From Amycolatopsis orientalis DSM 43388 (lineage in GTDB: Bacteria; Actinomycetota; Actinomycetes; Mycobacteriales; Pseudonocardiaceae), in assembly GCF_000411975.1 (NCBI RefSeq), contig NZ_ASXG01000079.1:120282-184281 (forward strand): DNA of 64,000 bases, read 5' to 3'. The number at the start of each line of letters is the position of its first letter. Within the stretch, counting starts at the first letter, position 1. A program made the translations under genes and the position numbers. This document shows, in pieces, positions 9,801 to 18,067 of this stretch. The notes under the pieces are model-generated. The model was not told where the DNA came from and made no database searches. It worked only from the letters and a program-made list of their open reading frames with translations.

Positions 9801-12800
9801 CCGCGGCTCCCGAACCCCCGGCTCCGGCAGTCCCGGTCGCGGCGGGCCCGAGCCGGGACGAGGTCGTCCACCAGCACCTCGCCCTGCACGAGCGTTACAC
9901 CGAAACGCAACTCGAAGTGACCGGCGAGCTCGTCTCGGTGCTGCGCGAGGCACAGCAGGCGGGCGCGGTCTCCGACGGCTTGGTGGCCACCGTGTCGGCG
10001 ATCAAGGACCAGAGCCTCGCGATCGGCCGCTCGCACACCCGGGTCAACGAGATCCTCGCCTCGCTCACCGATCTCGAGCACGCCACCGCCGGGGTCGCTC
10101 CGGCACCCGCTGCTTCCCCGGCGCCCGCTGCTTCCCCGGAGCCCGTCGCGGCCCCGGCGGCTCCCGTGTCCACTGTGGTCACGACGAACGGTCACCACCC
10201 GGAACTCGCCGCCGCGGCGCCGCCCGAACTTCCCGCCGCCGGGCCGGATGTGGAGTCCGTGTTGGTGGAGGTGGTGGCGGAGAAGACGGGTTATCCGGTG
10301 GAGATGCTGGATGTCTCGATGGATCTGGAAGCCGATCTGGGGGTGGATTCGATCAAGCGGGTTCAGATCCTGGGTGCTCTCGGTGAGCGGGTGGAGGGTA
10401 TTCCGCCGGTGGGGCCGGAGCAGGTGGCGGAACTTCGCACGTTGAGCGACATTGTCGGTTTTCTGTCCGGTGGTGCCGCCCACGCCGCACCGGTGGTGCC
10501 GAATGTGGAGTCGGTGTTGGTGGAGGTGGTGGCGGAGAAGACGGGTTATCCGGTGGAGATGCTGGATGTCTCGATGGATCTGGAAGCCGATTTGGGCGTG
10601 GATTCGATCAAGCGGGTCCAGATCCTGGGTGCTCTCGGCGAGCGGGTGGAGGGTATCCCGCCCGTCGGTCCGGAGCAGGTGGCGGAACTCCGCACGCTGA
10701 GCGACATCATCGGCTTCCTCGGCGGTGGTGCCAAGTCCGCCGGGCCGGATGTGGAGTCGGTGTTGGTGGAGGTGGTGGCGGAGAAGACGGGTTATCCGGT
10801 GGAGATGCTGGATGTCTCGATGGATCTGGAAGCCGATCTGGGCGTGGATTCGATCAAGCGGGTCCAGATCCTGGGTGCTCTCGGCGAGCGAGTGGACGGC
10901 ATCCCGCCCGTCGGTCCGGAGCAGGTGGCGGAACTCCGCACCCTGAGCGACATCATCAGCTTCCTCGGCGGGAAGGCCGAGGCACCTACCACGGAACCCG
11001 TCGTCGAGGACGGCGCGGACCCGGTGTTGCTGCGCATCGAACCGGTGCCGCTGCCGGGCATCGACCGGCTCGAAGGAGCGTTCCGCGAAGCCCCGACCGC
11101 GCTGGTTGTCGACCACGGCGACCGGACCGCGGAGATTCTCGCGGCGGGCCTGAGCTTGCACGGATGGACCGTCCACACCGTCACGGTTCCGGAGAGCACC
11201 GGAAACGAGCTGTCCACTTGGGACGGAACGGAGATCGAGCAGGCCCTCGCGCCGCACGCCACCACGCAAATTGACCTCTGCCTCACCGTGCTGCCCGCGG
11301 ACCGAGGCGCTGGCGCGCGCCGGATGGCGGACTCCATCCTCACCGCCAAGCTGGTGCGCGAGCGTCTCGAAGCGACCGCCGCGCAGGGGACCCGGGCGGC
11401 ATTCGCCACCGTCACGCGGATCGACGGCGCGCTAGGCCACGGCGGCGGGCGCCCAGCGGAAGCGGCACTCGTCGGCGGGGTCGGTGGTCTGGTGAAAACG
11501 CTGGCCCTCGAAGCGCCCACGGTGTTCTGCCGGGCCCTCGACCTCGCGCCCGAGCTGGGCGACGACGTGCTGGCCGAAACCCTCGTCGCGGAACTCGCCG
11601 ACGCCGCCCTCGACACCCGCGAGGTCGCGATCAGCGCCGACCGCCGCCGCTGGACAGTACGGCCGCTGCCGGTCGAGCCCACCGCTGCGGGGGCATCGAC
11701 GCTCACTGCCGACGATGTCCTGGTCGTCACCGGCGGAGCGCGCGGCGTGACCGCGCACTGCGTCCGGGAACTCGCCGCACAGACCGGCTGCGAGTTCGTC
11801 CTCCTCGGCCGCACCACACTGGCCGACGAGCCTGAGTGGGCGGCTGGCGTCGCGGACGACGACCTCAAATCAGCCGCGATCACGGCATTGCACGATGCGG
11901 GGGAGAAGCCGACCCCGCAGCACCTGACGCGCCTCGTCCGGGATCTCCAGGCACAGCGGGAAATCCGCGCGACTCTCGGCGCGCTGGGCGAGCGCGGGCA
12001 CTACGTCACCGTCGACATCACTGACGCCGACGCGACCAGCACAGCACTCGCTCCGTACCGCGAACGCGTCACCGGACTGGTGCACGGTGCCGGTGCGCTC
12101 GCCGACGGTCTGCTGCAAACCAAGACCGCCGAGGACATCCGGACGGTGCTGGCGACCAAAGTGGACGGTCTCACGAACGTCGCGGCCGCACTCGAAGGCG
12201 GCGAACTCCGCCACGTGATCCTCTTCGGCTCCATCGCGGGCGTGCTGGGCAACCCCGGCCAGGCCGACTACGCCACGGCCAACGAAGCGCTCAACCGAGT
12301 GGCCGTCAGCTGGAAGCGCGAATCGCCGGCGCAGCACGTCACCGCGCTCAACTGGGGTGCGTGGGACGGCGGCATGGTCACGCCGGAGCTGCGGGAGATG
12401 TTCCGCTCCCGAGGCGTGCCGCTGTTGGCGACGGACGCCGGGGCCCGCGCCTTCGCCGCACAGTTCGCGCCGCCGCGCACCGAGGACGTCTCGATGCTGA
12501 TCGGCCCGCCAGTGCCGCTCGCCCCGCCTGTCCGGACGGGCGCCAGCGCGGCGTTCACCGCGAGCCGCGACCTCGCCGCGCTCGCCTCCGACGCGGTGCT
12601 GCTGGATCACCAGGTCGGCGAGCACCCGGTGTTCCCCGCCGCGGCCGGGCTCGGCTGGATGATCAACGCGCTGGAACGCGCCAACCCCGGCCTGCGCGTC
12701 GTCGAATGCACCGGATTCGAGGTGCTGAAAGGCATCGTCTACGACGGCGGCCACGACCGCGACCACCGTTTCGAGGCCATGGCCGGGCAGTGGACGGGCG

Positions 12801-13405
12801 ACCGGCTGACGGTCCAGGCCGTGATCCGTTCCGCCGAACCGGGCAAGGCGGTCTCGCCGGCGCACTTCTCCGGCACGTTCGTCCTCTCCGCGCAGGTTCC
12901 GTCCGGTCCCGTGCTGGCGGTGCCCGCACTGGGCTCGGGTCCGGAAGACGGACTGGAGGTCTACCAGTCCGCGCACCTGTTCCACGGCCCGCTCCTGCAA
13001 GGCGTGCGCCGGATCCTGAAGCGGGAGGAGCGGCGCCTGGTCGTCGAGTGCCGCCTGCCCGACACCCCGCTCGGCCAGGGCAACTTCGCGGGCGCCTGGC
13101 ACAGCCCGGTCCTCGCCGACGTGGTCCTGCAGGCCGGTTCGCTGCTCGGCGTGTGGTTCCTCGACTCCGGCTGCCTGCCGCTCGAGATCGGCCGGATCGA
13201 GTACTTCGCGCCCTTGACCGGCGACACGCCGTTCGTCGTAGTCGTCGACGATCTGCGCGACGCCGGTTCCCAAGTGACGGTCACCGCCACCGCCTGCGCT
13301 CCGGACGGCCGCGTCCTTCAGCGCTACCGCGACCTGTCGGTGATCGCCACCCCGGAGATGACCGCGAAGTTCGCCCAGGCCGTCCGCCTGCGGTCCGCCC
13401 GATGA
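6866..13405 (+). CDS. Iterative type I PKS, PUFA-synthase PfaA-like (KS-AT-ACPx3-KR-DH)
   Basis: The 2179-aa protein begins with a ketosynthase with catalytic Cys221 (DAACASS), His356 (EAHATGT) and His396 (GHTKGAAG). An acyltransferase follows (Ser668 in GHSFGE, His775 in GAFHTR), then an Ala/Pro linker. Three tandem acyl carrier domains have DLGVDSIKR and phosphopantetheine serines 1162, 1247 and 1329. A ketoreductase has nucleotide loop TGGARG and a catalytic region ending at Tyr1802. The C-terminal hotdog dehydratase has His1915 in LDHQVGEHPVFPAA. This order (KS-MAT-ACPn-KR-DH) is that of PfaA/HglE-type secondary-lipid synthases, not modular PKS. No thioesterase or enoylreductase is present. 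Four nucleotides overlap the dehydratase gene downstream, so the two are coupled. Confidence 0.93.
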   Translation: MNDHQRPEDDRHTARRLADHPIAIVGLSGLFPMARNFRDFWQNVVDAADCTSEVPASRWNLDDYYDPDPAAPDKTYCRRGGFVPEVPFSTTEFGLPPNQLEVTTVVQLLSLLVARDVLADAGAVGARWYRPERTGVVLGVAGPTTLSHPLAARLSTPVLKEVVRSCGLTQADAEQIAEKYAAAFAPWEENSFPGLLGNVIAGRIANRLDLGGMNCTVDAACASSLSAVHLAIGELVSGRSDLMITGGCDTENSVFGYLCFSKVGALSKSGQIRPLDDTADGTLVGEGIGMLALKRLADAERDGDRVYAVIRGMGSSSDGRFKSIYAPRAEGQEAALRRAYEDADCSPASIGLFEAHATGTRVGDQTELTALRAVLSAETDETGYAAIGSVKSQIGHTKGAAGAASLMKLALSLHHKVLPPTINVTKPNRALDEASPFYVNTKTRPWIRDPRRPARRAAASAMGFGGTNFHAVLEEASADRTGIRTLHRTARVQLWHAADPAALADLLRSGAAPNGDAGIPADHARIGFVARSDEEAASLRELAAAELASAGAEFAHPKGIFYRRSTMPDLKIGALFAGQGSQYVDMGLTAVLNNPVVAAAFDEANAVFPGLANVVFPPPVFDPEARTGQEDTLRRTDHAQPAIAALSAGQYRFLTERGLDCAGVMGHSFGELTALWAAGSLADEDFFSLTKARGDAMAGDTGDPDADPGTMAAVQASREQVAELLAGHPDVGICNHNAPEQVVVGGGTTAVAAFVTACHDAGLSVRELPVAGAFHTRYVAHAVEPFREAVSRTHVGEPRLPVYANSADGEYGASVESNREVLTVQLLETVEFVRGLQAMRADGCTVFVEFGPKGVLTQLVQRTLGDEVVAIPTDQGPTGDSDAALKKAALRLAVLGAPIHEVNRADAEPFREVPAEGMVVQLTGRDFVPESRRARYEGLIGEPTMLEAVAEAAEAAKHVAAAGPVSSALARVPEPPAPAAAPEPPAPAVPVAAGPSRDEVVHQHLALHERYTETQLEVTGELVSVLREAQQAGAVSDGLVATVSAIKDQSLAIGRSHTRVNEILASLTDLEHATAGVAPAPAASPAPAASPEPVAAPAAPVSTVVTTNGHHPELAAAAPPELPAAGPDVESVLVEVVAEKTGYPVEMLDVSMDLEADLGVDSIKRVQILGALGERVEGIPPVGPEQVAELRTLSDIVGFLSGGAAHAAPVVPNVESVLVEVVAEKTGYPVEMLDVSMDLEADLGVDSIKRVQILGALGERVEGIPPVGPEQVAELRTLSDIIGFLGGGAKSAGPDVESVLVEVVAEKTGYPVEMLDVSMDLEADLGVDSIKRVQILGALGERVDGIPPVGPEQVAELRTLSDIISFLGGKAEAPTTEPVVEDGADPVLLRIEPVPLPGIDRLEGAFREAPTALVVDHGDRTAEILAAGLSLHGWTVHTVTVPESTGNELSTWDGTEIEQALAPHATTQIDLCLTVLPADRGAGARRMADSILTAKLVRERLEATAAQGTRAAFATVTRIDGALGHGGGRPAEAALVGGVGGLVKTLALEAPTVFCRALDLAPELGDDVLAETLVAELADAALDTREVAISADRRRWTVRPLPVEPTAAGASTLTADDVLVVTGGARGVTAHCVRELAAQTGCEFVLLGRTTLADEPEWAAGVADDDLKSAAITALHDAGEKPTPQHLTRLVRDLQAQREIRATLGALGERGHYVTVDITDADATSTALAPYRERVTGLVHGAGALADGLLQTKTAEDIRTVLATKVDGLTNVAAALEGGELRHVILFGSIAGVLGNPGQADYATANEALNRVAVSWKRESPAQHVTALNWGAWDGGMVTPELREMFRSRGVPLLATDAGARAFAAQFAPPRTEDVSMLIGPPVPLAPPVRTGASAAFTASRDLAALASDAVLLDHQVGEHPVFPAAAGLGWMINALERANPGLRVVECTGFEVLKGIVYDGGHDRDHRFEAMAGQWTGDRLTVQAVIRSAEPGKAVSPAHFSGTFVLSAQVPSGPVLAVPALGSGPEDGLEVYQSAHLFHGPLLQGVRRILKREERRLVVECRLPDTPLGQGNFAGAWHSPVLADVVLQAGSLLGVWFLDSGCLPLEIGRIEYFAPLTGDTPFVVVVDDLRDAGSQVTVTATACAPDGRVLQRYRDLSVIATPEMTAKFAQAVRLRSAR
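10247..10970 (+). repeat. Three tandem near-identical acyl-carrier-protein repeats inside the PKS gene
   Basis: In-frame units start at 10247, 10502 and 10748 (spacings 255 and 246 bp), each encoding one ACP of about 74 residues. About 78 nt in the first part of each unit are identical in all three. Differences are few and mostly at wobble positions. Linkers between units vary in length and sequence. The units use more T-ending codons (GGT, TAT, GCT) than the flanking gene. The pattern points to recent duplication or ongoing gene conversion. Confidence 0.9.
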
Positions 13406-15582
13406 CCGCCGCCACCCGGAACGGAGCCCCGATGACGGCCCACCTCGACGTCCTCGCCTTCGACGGCGAACCCTTCGACGCGCTCCTGGGGTCAGCCAGC
13501 CCCGGCGAGGAAAGGCTGCCCGCCGCGCACAACGAGCCGGAACCGCCCGCCGAACCCCGTCCGGACCGCGACCACCCACAACCGACTGCTTCACCGGCAC
13601 CACGGAACGAAGCGGCAGCAAACCTGGTCGCCGACCTGATTCGCGACGTGCGCGCCGAACTGGTCGCGACCCACCTGTCGGCCATGGCCGTGCAGTCCGC
13701 GCTCCAGCGGCGGGCGCTCGCCGCGCTCGGGCGGACCCGGCGAAACTCCGGCACGACCCAGCCGGTCAAGGTCGCCTACACCCCCGCGACCGGCCTGACG
13801 GTGGAGGCCGCCCCGCCCGGGCGCGCGCTCGAACTTCCGCCGCCCGCGACGACGATGAGCGCGTTCAAAGCACTCGCCCGCACCCAGGTGACCACCCTCG
13901 ACCAAGCCGCCCTCGCGGCGCTGGCCCGCGGGGAGATCGCCGCGGTCTTCGGCTCCGCCTACGACCAGCATGGCGACAACTCCGATGTCCGCCTCGTCTC
14001 CGGCGCACACGCGAACCTCACCCGCGTGACCGAACTGACGAGACACGGCGGATCCTGGCACCGTGGCCAACTCCGCGCCGAGTACTTCGCAGGCACCGGC
14101 GATGTCCCCGCCGCGATCGAACTCGCCTGGCAGGCCGCCCAGGTGTTCGCTCTCCAGAACGGCCTGCACCTGTGCCTCGCCGGCAGCGGGTTCCACGCCG
14201 GGACCGAACAGTCCGAAGTGGACATCAGCGCACCGATCGACGGCGCCGGCGAGCTGATCCTCGATGTGGTCAGCATGGACCTCATCCCGCGCCCGTGGCT
14301 GCGGGTCAGGGCCGAAGTGCGCAAAGCCGGTGCCGTCGTGGCGCGGGTGCGCGACCTGGTCCTGGAAATCCGCGAGGCACCGGGCACCCCGGTGGCCCCG
14401 GAAACGGGCGGCGTGATCAGCACGTCCTTCGGCCGCTACAACGCCGACGGCGAACGTGCGCTCCTGAACGAGTTCCACATGACTCACAGCGCCCGCGGCG
14501 ATCTCGGCATCGCACTCGGCCCCGAATTCTCCGCCTACGCGGGCCGCCGCGCGACGCGCATGCCGAACCACGGGCTTCAGCTGTGCGACCGGGTGATGGC
14601 AGTCGAGGGCCGCCGCGGCGACCTCACATCGGCGGCCGCTCGCACCGAATACGACTCGCCGGCGGATTCTTGGTACTACGCGGAAACCGCCAATGCCGCC
14701 ATGCCCAACGTCGTGTACATGGAGACCTCCCTGCAGTCCGCGCTGCTGCTCGGCTACTTCCTGGGCGCCACCCTCACCGCGCCCGACGAGGACTACAGCC
14801 TGCGCAACCTCGACGGCACGGCCACCGTGCTGCGCGAGGTCGACCTTCGCGACAAAACCATCCGCCAGAAGACGCAACTGCTGAGCACCACCGTTCTCGT
14901 GGGAGCCGTCCTCCAGTCGTTCTCCTATGAGCTGTCCGTGGACGGCGAACCCTTCTACCGCGGGGAATCCCTCTTCGGGTTCTTCAACGAGACCGCGCTG
15001 GCCAACCAGAACGGCCTCGACAACGGCGCGTTCGTCCCCACCTGGTTCGACGCGCAGCGGACCCCGCCCGCTTTCCGCACCGTCGACGTCGCCGCCCGCC
15101 GCGCCGCTCCCGGCAAGGTCCGTGCGGCACAAGGACATCTGGCCCTGCTGGACACCGTGGACGTGGTCGACGGCGGGGGCAGGCACGGCCGCGGTTACCT
15201 GCGCGCCGTGCGCCCGGTCGCCGACGGCGACTGGTTCTTCGCCTACCACTTCCACCTCGACCCGGTGATGCCCGGCTCGCTCGGCGTCGAGGCGGTGCTG
15301 CAGGCCCTGCAGGAATGGGCGCTCGACGCGGGCCTGGCCGACGGTCTCGCCGCTCCGGAGTTCGTGGTCCCGGCCGGGCTGCCGCTGTCCTGGCGCTACC
15401 GCGGCCAGATCCTCGCCGAGGACCGCGAGATGACGCTCGAAGTGCACATCGAGGACGTGCAGCGCCGCCCCGGCCGGGTGCGGGTGCTCGCCGAGGCGAG
15501 CGTCTGGAAGCCCGGCCTGCGGATCTACGAACTGACCGGCGTCGCCGTCGAACTGCGCGACCGCGGCGCCGAACCCTGGTGA
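13402..15582 (+). CDS. PfaC-like multi-hotdog dehydratase protein (FabA-type DH domains)
   Basis: The 726-aa protein has a low-complexity N-terminus (to about residue 60), a helical segment, and then at least two PUFA-synthase FabA-like domains. The first includes EYDSPADSWYYAE (about residue 416), MPNVVYMETSLQSA and GESLFGFFNETALANQ. The second carries the FabA active-site signature DPVMPGSLGVEAV with Asp620. A further hotdog-like region (VTELTRHGGSWHRG, residues ~210-320) precedes them. PfaC normally carries KS and chain-length-factor domains in front; here they are absent. The ATG at 13402 overlaps the PKS stop (ATGA). Another ATG at 13432 is possible. It should dehydrate or isomerise beta-hydroxyacyl-ACP intermediates made by the PKS. 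Confidence 0.85.
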   Translation: MTAATRNGAPMTAHLDVLAFDGEPFDALLGSASPGEERLPAAHNEPEPPAEPRPDRDHPQPTASPAPRNEAAANLVADLIRDVRAELVATHLSAMAVQSALQRRALAALGRTRRNSGTTQPVKVAYTPATGLTVEAAPPGRALELPPPATTMSAFKALARTQVTTLDQAALAALARGEIAAVFGSAYDQHGDNSDVRLVSGAHANLTRVTELTRHGGSWHRGQLRAEYFAGTGDVPAAIELAWQAAQVFALQNGLHLCLAGSGFHAGTEQSEVDISAPIDGAGELILDVVSMDLIPRPWLRVRAEVRKAGAVVARVRDLVLEIREAPGTPVAPETGGVISTSFGRYNADGERALLNEFHMTHSARGDLGIALGPEFSAYAGRRATRMPNHGLQLCDRVMAVEGRRGDLTSAAARTEYDSPADSWYYAETANAAMPNVVYMETSLQSALLLGYFLGATLTAPDEDYSLRNLDGTATVLREVDLRDKTIRQKTQLLSTTVLVGAVLQSFSYELSVDGEPFYRGESLFGFFNETALANQNGLDNGAFVPTWFDAQRTPPAFRTVDVAARRAAPGKVRAAQGHLALLDTVDVVDGGGRHGRGYLRAVRPVADGDWFFAYHFHLDPVMPGSLGVEAVLQALQEWALDAGLADGLAAPEFVVPAGLPLSWRYRGQILAEDREMTLEVHIEDVQRRPGRVRVLAEASVWKPGLRIYELTGVAVELRDRGAEPW

Positions 15583-15598
15583 CCAGAGAGGTTCCGAC

Positions 15599-16798
15599 AT
15601 GACCGACGTGGAAACACCCCTGCCGCCGGTGTTCGCGCGGCGCGACGGCTTCGACCCGCTGCCGGAACTCGAACGGCTGCGCGACGAGCGGCCGGTGACC
15701 AAGGTGGACCATCATTGGGGCGTCGAGACCTGGCTCGTCACGCGCTACGACGACGTCCGCATGATCCTCGGCGACCACAAGCGGTTCACCAGCGCGCCGC
15801 CGCCGTACTTCGCCACCGCCGACGGCGAGGACGGCGTGGAGGGCACCGGCTGGTTCATCGTCTACAACCCGCCCGCGCACACCCGGCTCCGGCGCATGCT
15901 CGCCGCCGAGTTCACCAAACGCCGTCTCGCCCGGCTCGAACCGCGCATCGAGGAGACGGTCGCCGAGCACCTCGACGAGATGGAGCGCGGCGGCCGCAGC
16001 GGCCATGGCGCCGAACTCGTCTCCCAGTTCGCGCTGCGGCTGCCGATGGTGGTGATCTGCGAACTGTTCGGCGTCTCCCTCGAATCCCGCACCGCGCTGC
16101 TGCCGCTCAGCTCGAAGTTCACCGACTTCTCGCTGCCGGTCGAAGAACGCCGCGCGGCGTCCGAGCGCGCGGGCGCGATCATGGTCGAGTTCGTCCGCGA
16201 GCAGCGCGCGAACCCCGGCGACGGCATGCTCGGGATGCTGATCCGCGACCACGGGGACGAGCTGACCGACCGCGAACTCGCCGGCGTCGCCGACCTGATG
16301 GTGCAGGCCGGGTACGAGACCACGATGTCGATGCTCTCGCTCGGCACCCTCGTCCTGCTGCGCCACCCCGAACACGTGCCGCTCCTGTTCGCCGGGGACC
16401 GGGAACGGGACCAGGTCGTGGAGGAACTCCTGCGCTATCTGTCGATCACGCACAACCTGTTCCCGCGGGTCGCGCAGGAGGACGTCACGATCTCCGGGCA
16501 GCTGGTGCGCGCCGGGGAGCTGCTGATGTGCTCGCCGCCGCTGGCCAACCGCGACGAGCGGCTCGGGCCGGATCTCGACCGCTTCGACCCGTCCCGCGAC
16601 CCCAGCGGCCATCTCGCCTTCGGCCACGGCATCCACCACTGCATCGGCGCGCCCCTGGCCCGGCTCGAGCTGCGGATGGCGCTGCCCGCGCTGTTCCGGC
16701 GGTTCCCCGGGCTGCGCCTGGCCGTGCCGTTCGAGGACATCGCCTGGCGGCCCAACACCAACTTCTACGGCCTGGACGCACTTCCGGTCACCTGGTGA
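15599..16798 (+). CDS. Cytochrome P450
   Basis: The 399-aa soluble bacterial P450 has an I-helix oxygen-activation motif AGYETTMS, a K-helix ExxR in EELLRYL, and the heme-binding loop FGHGIHHCIGAPLAR with the thiolate Cys348. The start ATG has AGAGAGG 7 nt upstream. It follows the dehydratase gene by 16 nt and precedes the transporter by 22 nt, so it belongs to the same operon. It presumably hydroxylates or epoxidises the lipid/polyketide product. No ferredoxin or reductase gene is adjacent, so redox partners must come from elsewhere. Assignment to the P450 superfamily is certain, but its CYP family and substrate are not. Confidence 0.94.
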   Translation: MTDVETPLPPVFARRDGFDPLPELERLRDERPVTKVDHHWGVETWLVTRYDDVRMILGDHKRFTSAPPPYFATADGEDGVEGTGWFIVYNPPAHTRLRRMLAAEFTKRRLARLEPRIEETVAEHLDEMERGGRSGHGAELVSQFALRLPMVVICELFGVSLESRTALLPLSSKFTDFSLPVEERRAASERAGAIMVEFVREQRANPGDGMLGMLIRDHGDELTDRELAGVADLMVQAGYETTMSMLSLGTLVLLRHPEHVPLLFAGDRERDQVVEELLRYLSITHNLFPRVAQEDVTISGQLVRAGELLMCSPPLANRDERLGPDLDRFDPSRDPSGHLAFGHGIHHCIGAPLARLELRMALPALFRRFPGLRLAVPFEDIAWRPNTNFYGLDALPVTW

Positions 16799-16820
16799 CC
16801 GGCCGAACGAGGGGAACCCG

Positions 16821-17999
16821 ATGACCTCCGCTGTCGCCACGGACCGGACCACTGCCCGGTGGCTGCCCGTCGTGATGCTGGCGCTCGGCGCGTTCTGCGC
16901 CGGCACCGACAACTACCTGATCGCCGGCATCCTGTCGGACCTGGCCGGGGACCTGCGGATGTCCGTCGCCGGCGCCGGGTTGTTCGTCACCGCCTATTCG
17001 CTGGCGTACGCGCTCGGCTCGCCGGTCGTGATGACCGTCGCGCAAGTCCGTTCGCCACGGCGGCTTCTGCTGTTCGCCATCGGCGGGTTCGTGCTGGTGA
17101 ACCTGCTCGCCGCCGTCGCGTGGGCGCCTTGGGTGATGACCGTGGCGCGCATCGCGGCGGGCTGCCTCGCGGGTCTGTACAGCCCGCTCGCTGCCGCAGC
17201 CGCGGCGGGCATGGTCCCCGCCGACCGGAGGGGCCGCGCGCTCGCGATCGTCATGGGCGGCATCTCCGTCGCGACGCTCGCGGGCGTGCCGATCGGTGTG
17301 TGGCTGTCGCACCTTTGGGGCTGGCGCTCGGCGTTCGTGTTCGTCGCGGTGCTGGCGGTCGTGGCGTTGCTCGGCATCGCGCTGACCGTCTCGGCGGGCG
17401 GCGAGACGCCGTCGGTTCCGTTGCGGGAGCGACTGGTGCCGTTGCGCCGCCCGGCAGTGCTGCTCGCGCTCGTCGTCACGGTCACCGGCATGTGCGCCGG
17501 TCTCATGGTTTACACCTACGTGGAGCCGATCTTCGCCGCCGCACCCGCGGTCGGAGCCGGCCTGGTCGGGGCGTTGATCATGGCACACGGCTTGGGCGCG
17601 CTTGTCGGTCTCGGCTTCGGCAGCTCGCTGGTCGACCGCTTCGGCTCGCGGCCGGTGCTGCTCGCCGCCCTCGCCGTCTTCACCGCGGACATGGCGTTGC
17701 TGCCGATCGCCTCGCAGTCGTTGATCGCGACGTTCGCTTTCGTGTTCGTGTGGGGCGTCGTCGGCTGGGCCTTCCTGCCCGCGCAGCAGCACAGCATGAT
17801 CGCCGACGCCCCGCCGCAGCAGGCGCCGATGCTGTTGTCGCTCAACGGATCCGCGATGTACCTGGGCATCGCGCTCGGCTCGGCGATCGGCGGCGCGGTG
17901 ATCGCGGGCCTCGGCGCCGGGCACATCTGGATGTTCGCCACCGCGTTCGCGGCGGTGAGCCTGCTGCTTTCGCTGGTCCGCCACCTGCGCCGGCACTGA
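16821..17999 (+). CDS. MFS transporter (DHA1-type efflux)
   Basis: The 392-aa, very hydrophobic protein has about 12 predicted membrane spans. After helix 1 it shows the drug:H+ antiporter pattern NYLIAGILSDLAGDL, and a short motif-A-like loop follows helix 2. It resembles AraJ/PbuE-type DHA1 exporters. It sits last in the synthase operon, 22 nt after the P450, followed by a strong hairpin. Export of the finished product is the simplest role. It could also confer self-resistance. No specific substrate can be inferred. Confidence 0.85.
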   Translation: MTSAVATDRTTARWLPVVMLALGAFCAGTDNYLIAGILSDLAGDLRMSVAGAGLFVTAYSLAYALGSPVVMTVAQVRSPRRLLLFAIGGFVLVNLLAAVAWAPWVMTVARIAAGCLAGLYSPLAAAAAAGMVPADRRGRALAIVMGGISVATLAGVPIGVWLSHLWGWRSAFVFVAVLAVVALLGIALTVSAGGETPSVPLRERLVPLRRPAVLLALVVTVTGMCAGLMVYTYVEPIFAAAPAVGAGLVGALIMAHGLGALVGLGFGSSLVDRFGSRPVLLAALAVFTADMALLPIASQSLIATFAFVFVWGVVGWAFLPAQQHSMIADAPPQQAPMLLSLNGSAMYLGIALGSAIGGAVIAGLGAGHIWMFATAFAAVSLLLSLVRHLRRH

Positions 18000-18016
18000 T
18001 CGCCAGTGCCGGAAAG

Positions 18017-18052
18017 CTCCGGCCCGCCGTCAGCGTCGACGGCGGGCCGGAG
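18017..18052. terminator. Strong hairpin between convergent operons
   Basis: A perfect 15-bp GC-rich stem (left arm from CTCCGGCCC, right arm ending GGGCCGGAG) with a 6-nt loop lies 17 nt after the MFS stop and 15 nt before the permease stop on the other strand. The T-tract is weak, but position and stem length support a shared terminator. Confidence 0.75.
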
Positions 18053-18067
18053 TCGTTTCCGGACGTC

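Noticed and set aside
10247..10970. Regular direct repeats first considered as a CRISPR-like or minisatellite array.
   Set aside because: The units are 246-255 bp apart, in frame, and encode ACP domains with the DSIKR serine motif.
6722..11269. A 1515-codon open frame on the minus strand across the PKS gene.
   Set aside because: It is a shadow of the GC-rich PKS coding sequence. It has no family motifs, and its repeats merely mirror the ACP repeats.
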